Source: Antedon mediterranea (lineage: Eukaryota > Echinodermata > Crinoidea > Comatulida > Antedonidae). Taken from it: a stretch of DNA of 64,000 bases. The position numbers and the translations under genes were made by a program. Location of the stretch: NCBI RefSeq assembly GCF_964355755.1, contig NC_092675.1, positions 16,195,312 to 16,259,311 on the forward strand. The letters are read 5' to 3'. The notes beneath the pieces were generated by a model. It had not been told where the DNA came from, did no database searches, and worked only from the letters and a program-made list of their open reading frames with translations. This document shows, piece by piece, positions 57,801-64,000 of this stretch. How positions within the stretch are numbered: position 1 is the stretch's first letter; every line of letters begins with the position of its first letter.

Positions 57801-59828
57801 TTTTCTAAATTTTCTTAGCTCCATCCCAACCACGGTTGTCTGTTTCTGTAGACTTGTAATTTCGTTTCATAGTATCATTAATATGTATATAAATTAATTG
57901 CAACTTCCGGGGACCTAGCAGCTCTATTTTTCAAAATTTTCTTACAGATCAGCCCAAGGCACGCATTTACCATTTTTGCACCCCCAGACAGCAACCACCA
58001 GCATACGGTACGCCTATGCGATAAACAATATAGGCACACCTCTTCGCCTGTGGGTAGCCTTTACGTTTGCGTATATTAATTTTTCTAAGCTACAATTTAC
58101 CCGATAAATATAGCCATATTTTGAACTTTTTTTTTTAAATTGAAAAATATGGATTGAAACAGTCATCATCGCGCATCGTGTTTTTGCACGCAGTATTTTA
58201 TTTATGCATTATAAAAAATGGAAAAAGTGGCTACCCTAAATCTTATTAAAATGGCCTCAAATGACGCTAGAACGCGTTGCTTCCGGGGGCTTCGCCACCT
58301 GGACCCCACCGGGGGCCCTTGGCCCCCAGCCTAGTGATGCTCGCATAGCCCCCTCGTCCGGGAATGTAGCCCCCGCTTCTGGAAAATCCTGCCGCCACCG
58401 CTGCATTCTTGTGATAGTAATGTGTCATGTTGTGACATAATGGAAATGTATGTGACATTGTTTTAAATAATCACTGCCCATTATGTATTTGATCTGTATA
58501 TGAATACTTTTGAAGATACTTAAAGTGGTACGAAACACACAAGATTTGTAAAATTTGTTATTTTACAGAAATAATTATGAATAGGCCTAACTAAGAAAGT
58601 AGTTTATAACGTTGTTGAAAATCTAGAATGCGCAATAAACACAGGTAATATTATATTCTGAGATTAATTACTTTAGGCATAAACTGAAATATTCTTTATC
58701 ACATTTCTCTATTTGAATAGAAATTCAAGGCTTTCTCCATCAGTCAAACCTGAAACAAATATATATGCTGATGATGATCAGATAGGGCAATCGCCTGTGT
58801 CTTTGCACTTAGCCAGTGGAGTGGATCAAATTCATTTGAACAGTGAGAATGAACATGCTAATCGGCAACAAGTATCTAAGCCGAAACAAAATGTCAAGAA
58901 TAATCAACTTAAAGATGCTACACATGTTTATTCACCACACAGTCCTCATGCTAGTGTAAATAACGAATGCGAGAGAAACGTTACCAAACAACCTCATATT
59001 GCCATGAAGCCACCGTCACGCACACCTTTTAAGAGTAGACCTAATTACGTTGAACAACAATCACGTAAGGTTCCTTCTATCTATGACGTTCCTGTGATCT
59101 CTAAAAATAAGAAAGACAGTGAAGACATTAACTCAAACTCAACGTGTGGAATAAATGGCACTAGAACAAGTGTTGATAGTCAAGAACATGGATGTGCACA
59201 TCACTATGAAAATTATTTCGGTTGTATTAATCCGCTTAGATCTCCAACACATTATGACGTCCCACGGATATCCCATGAATATGAGAATATAGAGAGGCAT
59301 AACAAATCAAACAAAGAGCATTACGATGCGCCAAGAGTACATAAAGCATGTGATGTTAAAGATAAAGAACAAACGATGTCAGATAATGAGTACGAATTAT
59401 TTGATATAGGTGTCGATGATGATAATGAATCACACAAGGAAAGTGGGAATAAATACAAAAAAGGCAAATCTTCTAAAACTCCAAATGTAGTGGGCCTGCG
59501 ATGCGATCGTGCATCTCAACATGGTGATGACCAGTTAGATCTCAATAGATCAGGACTATCTAACGAAAATGAAAACGCAAATAAAGAACAACCTGTTGAT
59601 ATTACAAACGCGTTTTATGAAGCACTTGAAACGGCTTTGAGTGAAAATATACAACCGAAGCCGAAGGAGGAAATTGCGACGAAAAATAAAAAAAGTAAAC
59701 ACAATATAGGCAAAAAAATAAAGGATAGTGATGCAAGCACCTACATGTCATACGATGCTGAACCTCAACAAAATCACCATTATCAAGATCTGGATAAATC
59801 TTCAATGACAATTATAAAGTTGCATTGA
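51803..59828 (+). CDS. Receptor B: tandem paralogue of receptor A
   Basis: Five exons (51803-51873, 53024-53130, 53560-53922, 56245-56593, 58721-59828) give 1998 nt, 665 aa, with the same intron phases as receptor A. Signal peptide WNICIVLLSLRIKAHP. Exon 2 keeps CGDLKHCFIIYPLNNNWRYY (compare NNCYVIYTGNNDWYYY). Exon 3 starts GGTPPYSASSYVL and ends LICESIS, both nearly as in A, and adds an extra Cys pair (NRCHLQ, SCGRI). Stalk and TM (MAIYIGIPVSLIVVLVMCTV) are followed by QRHKEKR. The tail shares MKPPS, YENYF, two YDVP (IYDVPVI, HYDVPRI), NAFYEALE, YMSYDAE and a HYQDLDKS...IIK terminus with A, but has only about three YxxP motifs (including YDAP). Intron 3 holds one hAT element, intron 4 another. 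Sequence divergence is moderate, so the duplication is not recent. Confidence 0.75.
53968..54033. mobile_element. Half MITE, CTCTGTCTACACTATCAAAC family
   Basis: Only the right half remains (ATATGGGCACAACACATTTTG, then GTTTGATAGTGTAGACAGAG). It starts about 45 bases after exon 3 of receptor B. Confidence 0.7.
54307..56190. mobile_element. Non-autonomous hAT element, copy 1
   Basis: CCCTCATC is duplicated exactly at 54299-54306 and 56191-56198, the 8-bp target duplication of hAT elements. Ends are CAGTGGTGGCGCCAGCG and CTGGCGCCACCCCTG. The subterminal regions are rich in GGGGGCT / AGCCCCC and CCCCTCGTCGGGG words. The interior has three tandem copies of a roughly 315-bp unit (from 54379, 54699 and about 55014 to 55312) and no transposase. 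It lies in intron 3 of receptor B and is shared with copy 2. Confidence 0.9.
54379..55312. repeat. Three tandem copies of a ~315-bp unit inside hAT copy 1
   Basis: Units begin near 54379, 54699 and 55014, each with GGGTACTTTTTGTCGGGGAA, GTTCGCGTTCACT, TTTGTACGAATCGTTC and GGCGAAGTTTACCGACGG at the same spacing. Copy 2 of the element (56774-58403) has only one, partly degenerate unit, so the array expanded within this lineage. Confidence 0.9.
56774..58403. mobile_element. Non-autonomous hAT element, copy 2
   Basis: CATTCTTG is duplicated at 56766-56773 and 58404-58411. Ends are CAGTGGTGGCGCCAGCG and, in the slightly mutated right end, CTGCCGCCACCGCTG. Internal sequence follows copy 1 closely (the AGCTCTAGTTTTAAACATTT and AATTTCCGGGACCTCCAACT blocks, GGGGGCTTCGCC near the right end). 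The poly-G run after the left end is longer. It lies in intron 4 of receptor B. Confidence 0.9.
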
Positions 59829-59943
59829 AGAATGGATAAAACATTACATTTCTTAAGGGGCGCCTAAAGTAAACATCGTAAAAATTGGTTGTTTTATGTA
59901 TTGTTATGAGTAGGCATCGTAATATTAGGCCTATATTTAAAAC

Positions 59944-60696
59944 GGGTGTCTAGAAAACTCAGATCTAGAAAACTCAGATCTCAGATATATCTGAGTTTTC
60001 TAGATTTATAAAACTCAGATATCTGGGTTTTCTAGATCTATAAAACTTAGATATCAAGATCTGAGTTTTCTAGTTCCAAAATGGAACTAGAAAGCCCAGA
60101 TCGTATTTTCTTTATGATTTAAGCCATAAGCCACTTCTACATGTTATAATATTAGTAAAGCCTGGTTTCCATAAAATCGCTACACCGTGTCGCCGACTCA
60201 GCTGTCGCCGACAGAGCGTAGCGATTCTATGGAAACGCTAGAATTTATCGGGGATCTAGTACGCGAGCGCTACATATTCTTTGGTACACACGCATATACG
60301 ATTCATCGCCGACAAAAATCGGCAAAGTTGAACATGGTTGAACTTTGCCGATTTGTCTGCGATGAATCGGGGAGACCTCCCCGATGCGCGTCGGCGACAT
60401 CTGCGCGTGTAGCGATTTCAATGGAAACGGTGTAGCGATTTTATGGAAACCAGGCTTAAGAAAACTTTATCAGTTTTAATAATACTCTAGTATTTCAAAT
60501 GACTTAGGCCTACCTTCTGATTAATATTAATGGAATGATCCAAATGACCTACCGACCAATCATTTGATGATCTGAGTTTTCTAGTTCCATTCTGGAACTA
60601 GAAAAGTCAGATATTGATATCTGAGTTTTCTAGATCTAGAAAACTCAGATATATCTGAGATCTGAGTGTTCCTAGATCTGAGTTTTCTAGACACCC
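59944..60696. mobile_element. MULE-like foldback element with 9-bp duplication
   Basis: ATTTAAAAC is duplicated at 59935-59943 and 60697-60705. The element begins GGGTGTCTAGAAAACTCAG and ends CTGAGTTTTCTAGACACCC. Both arms are arrays of TCTAGAAAACTCAGAT and its complement, about 150 bp each, which are themselves locally palindromic. A PIF/Harbinger-like MITE (60159-60456) occupies the loop. It lies 115 bases after the stop codon of receptor B, so probably in its 3' UTR or just beyond. Confidence 0.85.
60159..60456. mobile_element. MITE with TAA duplication, nested in the foldback
   Basis: TAA flanks both ends (60156-60158 and 60457-60459), as for PIF/Harbinger-type elements. The terminal inverted repeats are about 28 bp and nearly perfect (AGCCTGGTTTCCATAAAATC, then GCTACACCGT). 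The interior has further inverted GCCGAC/GTCGGC and GATGAATCG words. The short open frame across it (60187-60435) follows from these repeats and is not a gene. Confidence 0.8.
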
Positions 60697-60705
60697 ATTT
60701 AAAAC

Positions 60706-62760
60706 CGTATATATTTTCTTCGGGAAAAGATCACATTTTAATATTATGCGGAGAATTAAGTACCTGATCGCATGCGTGCAGGCTACGATCTTTAGTTTTA
60801 AAATGTATCTAACTAAAGCCTGTTTTCCTGTCGATCGATGAGTTGCGTTGAGTTTCGTTAAGTTGCGTTGAGTTTAAAATCGTTAAATATAAGGTTGAAA
60901 ATAAAATAACGATGACGATGATCGAGCCGGATCGCTAATAATATGTTAATATAATAATTATATCAATTTGATTTGTTTTTAGATTGAAAAAAAAAAGAAA
61001 ATGTATAATGATAGATAATTAAACAATATGGTTAAAAAATTGTTTCTAATTGGCAACAAAGGAAACTTGTTTCTACATTTAAAATGCACCTCTTTCTCTC
61101 GTTCATTTTCCCTGGCAGCCCTCCTATTTTCTTAATATTCTTCTGCAAATTTGCTGTACATAGGCAATGTTGTTTTAATTGATATTATTCAGAAAAGAAA
61201 AATAAACGTTAATCTGCTTTTACTGAATTGAAATACGAGGAAATTAAAAACAGCAGTATTACCTTTACCAAATGATCTTATAATGATGTTAATTATTGTA
61301 CTATATTTCCATTTTAATTAAATGAGGCAGAAAATCCGTAGATTTCGACGTCTTCTATTTCCTCAGTTATGCATTTTTACTTGTTTAAAACAATTAATAT
61401 TATTACATTTTCCATTTATATTAAAATCAGTTACCTCTGCACCACAGTTGTATTTCTAGTACATACAGCTTATTAACAAGAAATTCGTTTAGTCAGAAAT
61501 GAATTGTAGCGATACATTTGAATATGTGTTTTATTTTCCTGACTGACATTAAATGACAATTAAAGATGTATTGTGCCACAAAAACAGAAAAACTGCAGAT
61601 TAATTACAAAAAAAAAGTAGGCCTACTTTGAATAGGCCATTTCACCGTTTATACAGAATTAATCACTTCCGTTAACAAAAATTTAAAAAAAAAACAATGT
61701 TTAATTTCACTTCAAAAAGACAAAATAAACGGGTAAATTCAACTAAATGACTTCCAGCCAATTTGACTGTGTGTTTTGCTTTTATACAATAAAAACATTT
61801 CCGATCCAATTATTGATTTTTAAAAAGCTGTCTACACTCAAACTTTATGTGAAAAAAAAATGTCCCATATGGACATGATGATGTCATATTATCACTACCA
61901 TATTTGGGCGTATCACCAACATATTTGAGCACATCACACCATTTTTATGAAACTATTTTCATAGTAGTAAGTGTAGACAGAGCTTGAAGCTTAATGGTTC
62001 CCACTAGAGGACTCATCTTGAATTAAATTAATCCATGGACGCATGAAACACAAGTAAATATTAAACGATGAATGTATTCGATTGCGTGTCATTAGGTCAA
62101 CTCGCTTGCGTTGCGCTTACGTCGTTGCGTTGCGTCCTAGTGTGGGAACCACGCTTTATAGTGCAATAATAATTCTGAATTAAAGATATATGTAGGTAGG
62201 CTAATGAATTGGTTTTTTTTGTTGAACATGCTATTTTAATGTCCCTTAGTTATACATTTTTACCAAAGATTGGATGAAAATACAATATTTACATGATAAA
62301 AAAATGACGCTTATTTGAAGCTAAAAAAAGGCTCATTTAATATTTTCTTTAATAAATATTAGGAGCTAACTAGGCCTAAACTTAATTGCCTAGCACATCA
62401 CATTCACATTCATGATATCAATAATCCCATTAGCTATATACTGTTTTATCCCAAATTTATGAAACGTCTATTTTCCTTTCCAATATAATTAAATTATATT
62501 AAATAGTAAATATTGAAATATGATTGGCGTTTGACCTACCTAACTTAGACATCTAGGTCAAAAGTCGGGAAGCCACTGCCCACTACTATGAATAATCGTG
62601 AACACATTTACAATTTATTGACGATACAATCAATATTTATTTATAAGATTTTGATATATATTAGATTGTAATTATTGATTTATCAAAGTTGAAGTTGAAT
62701 AGATAAACATGTTTTTGAACGACTAATATATAAAGTACCGAAACTACATAGTGTTATTCT
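60706..62760. other. Intergenic region before USP24 with three MITEs
   Basis: I see no gene here. A copy of the TTAAAGATGTATTGTCC family lies at 61562-61815, a copy of the CTCTGTCTACACTATCAAAC family at 61824-61985 and a GGTTCCCACTAG-family copy at 61988-62160, nearly end to end. AGTTGCGTTGAGTTTCGTTA at 60841-60878 is a short direct repeat. Confidence 0.6.
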
Positions 62761-62777
62761 CCCCGGAATTATTCCCG

Positions 62778-62789
62778 CAAGATGGCGAC
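62778..62789 (+). promoter_or_regulatory. YY1-type site in the USP24 promoter
   Basis: CAAGATGGCGAC matches the YY1 core (AAGATGGCGGC) that often sits at or just after the start site of housekeeping genes. It lies 120-130 bases upstream of the start codon; its ATG is out of context with the main frame. CCCCGGAA (62760-62767) just upstream resembles an ETS site. Confidence 0.5.
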
Positions 62790-62908
62790 GTAGTGTAGAA
62801 GTTGGGAGTATTATGCGTGGGAGACACAGTTAAAACAATTTTTCGTGTAAATACGATATTAATTGTAAGTTTTAAGGTGCTACCCCATTTGCTGTATATA
62901 TTTTCATA

Positions 62909-63166
62909 ATGGAACCAAGTGAAGAACGTGTAAATACTCTTGTTAACATGGGGTTTTCTAACGTAGAACAAGTTAGGCGGGCACTGAAATTGAGTCATGA
63001 CGATGTTAACGAGGCAGTGGCCATCCTCACAAACGAGCATTCGACCAATTCATTTGATACCCTGGATGATATTGAAATGAAGGATATGGACGGTGGTCGC
63101 TCTAATGTTCATTACGGTCCAGATCCACCCCCTCCTTCGTACGATGAAGCTGTAGAACCAATCGAG
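62909..63166 (+). CDS. USP24: USP24 first coding exon (partial gene)
   Basis: The exon encodes 86 residues, from ATG 62909 to donor GTATAT at 63167. It starts MEPSEERVNTLVNMGFSNVE, with a UBA domain at about residues 5-45 (MGFS loop, VRRALKLSHDDVNEAVAILTNE). DPPPPSYDEAVEP follows. Human USP24, a ubiquitin-specific cysteine protease of about 2600 aa, opens with a UBA of the same kind (MGFS, RKALRLA.NDINEAVALLTNE) and a Pro-rich DPPP.Y segment. The catalytic domain lies far beyond the window. The identification rests on this N-terminus only; another UBA-containing deubiquitinase is the alternative. Confidence 0.8.
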
Positions 63167-64000
63167 GTATATGTTCATACATTTTCTGAGGAAAATACTT
63201 CCTGTTTTTATTTACAGTAATTAAATTAAATTGTAAACGATGAGCATGCTACTTCCATCCATAAATCCATACTACTTTCTAGGCCTAGGCCTAATTACTA
63301 TACTTTACTAGGCCTAGCCTAGACCTGGTTGTGGTCCTATAAGGCTATGCTACTCTTCTAGTAGTAGCCTAGGCTAGTACTAGGCCTAGCCCTACTAGTA
63401 GTAGTAGAGGGTGTGTCGAAAGCGAAGACCTCGAAAGCAAAGATCGAAGACCTCGAAAGTGAAGACCCTACGAAATGGTAGTGTGCACAAAATCCGACCA
63501 AAATCATACAAAATCATGATAACACCTTGAATTTACAGATTCTAAAAAAATATTTCGATTTTAATCGTTATGTTATCAAAAAACATGACTTTATCTATGA
63601 ACAAGCTTACGTGTTTTCGCCAATGGAGTTAGGCCTAATATGTGATATGGTTTTACGAACAAACATGCTATTTGCAAGGCGACGGACGCACAAGAAGGAC
63701 ATCGCACATACTGTAGCATTGAATTGAATATAATTATTAATATATATTAATATATTAATTAATATAGTATTACTACGGTACCGATAACTTTATGTCACAC
63801 GTCGCCTACAATTTAAAACCATAGCCAATTGTAGTATAGAAAAGTATAGAAATAAACTACAGTAAGTAAATTGTAAGAAGTAAAGGATTGCGATAGGCAT
63901 ATTTAGGCTAATTTTAGAGCCTATATAAAAAGTGTCCGTATCATAGATTTTACACTTGTTTTTAAAAATGTTATACGCGTGAATACAAATTAGAGATCCT
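63167..64000 (+). other. USP24 first intron (start), with repeats
   Basis: The intron begins at 63167 and runs off the window. It contains a TAGGCC tract (63275-63400) and a short tandem array of CTCGAAAGCGAAGAC-like units (63416-63472). The frame at 63527-63727 has no recognisable features. An AT-rich palindromic stretch of ATTAATATA words lies at 63728-63770. Confidence 0.55.
63416..63472. repeat. 15-bp tandem repeat, TCGAAAGCGAAGACC type
   Basis: Four degenerate units (GTCGAAAGCGAAGACC, TCGAAAGCAAAGA, TCGAAGACC, TCGAAAGTGAAGACC) resemble the arms of the foldback elements. No inverted partner is visible before the window ends. Confidence 0.6.

Noticed and set aside
58267-58458. Minus-strand Gly/Pro-rich frame
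   Set aside because: It is produced by the GC-rich end of hAT copy 2.

Overview
The window is animal genomic DNA: intron-rich genes with GT/AG splice sites, AT-rich introns and dense transposon debris. The best guess is a non-vertebrate deuterostome, probably an echinoderm. Reasons: one vitellogenin without a phosvitin-type polyserine block, near full-length orthologues of vertebrate genes (IPP, TMEM53, ARMH1, USP24), foldback transposons whose arms are short tandem repeats (recalling sea-urchin TU elements), and a very abundant TAGGCCTA word. The species cannot be fixed from the sequence.

Layout. 1-1423 is an edge-truncated, DIRS-like retrotransposon ORF1 on the minus strand. 3.4-12.3 kb is a transposon nest with foldback elements, a CR1/jockey-type LINE split by a hAT-like element, and a stack of palindromic elements. 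12461-15416 is the kelch gene IPP (4 exons, 586 aa). 17100-18005 (minus) is intronless TMEM53. 21792-29605 is ARMH1 (11 coding exons, 406 aa), divergent from TMEM53, with a decayed LINE in intron 2. 30411-45708 is vitellogenin (29 exons, 1869 aa). 46955-50980 and 51803-59828 are two tandem five-exon paralogues for an apparently undescribed single-pass receptor: signal peptide, divergent C-type-lectin-like ectodomain, Ser/Thr stalk, transmembrane helix, and a long single-exon tail rich in YxxP motifs. 62909-63166 is the first coding exon of USP24, which runs off the right edge.

The exon models were built by hand from splice sites and reading phase. Every complete model sums to a multiple of three with one terminal stop, which supports them. 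IPP, TMEM53, ARMH1 and USP24 all have human orthologues on 1p32-p34, and the head-to-head TMEM53/ARMH1 pair is also adjacent in human, so this looks like an ancient linkage block.

The most interesting system is the receptor pair. The tail of receptor A has about eight YxxP motifs, including YDVP (the preferred CRK-type SH2 ligand, as in p130Cas), beneath a lectin-like fold that lacks the usual sugar-binding motifs. The second theme is the transposon population: at least four foldback elements with minisatellite arms, two of them with 9-10 bp target duplications; two hAT copies with exact 8-bp duplications in the introns of receptor B; and several MITE families shared among the introns.
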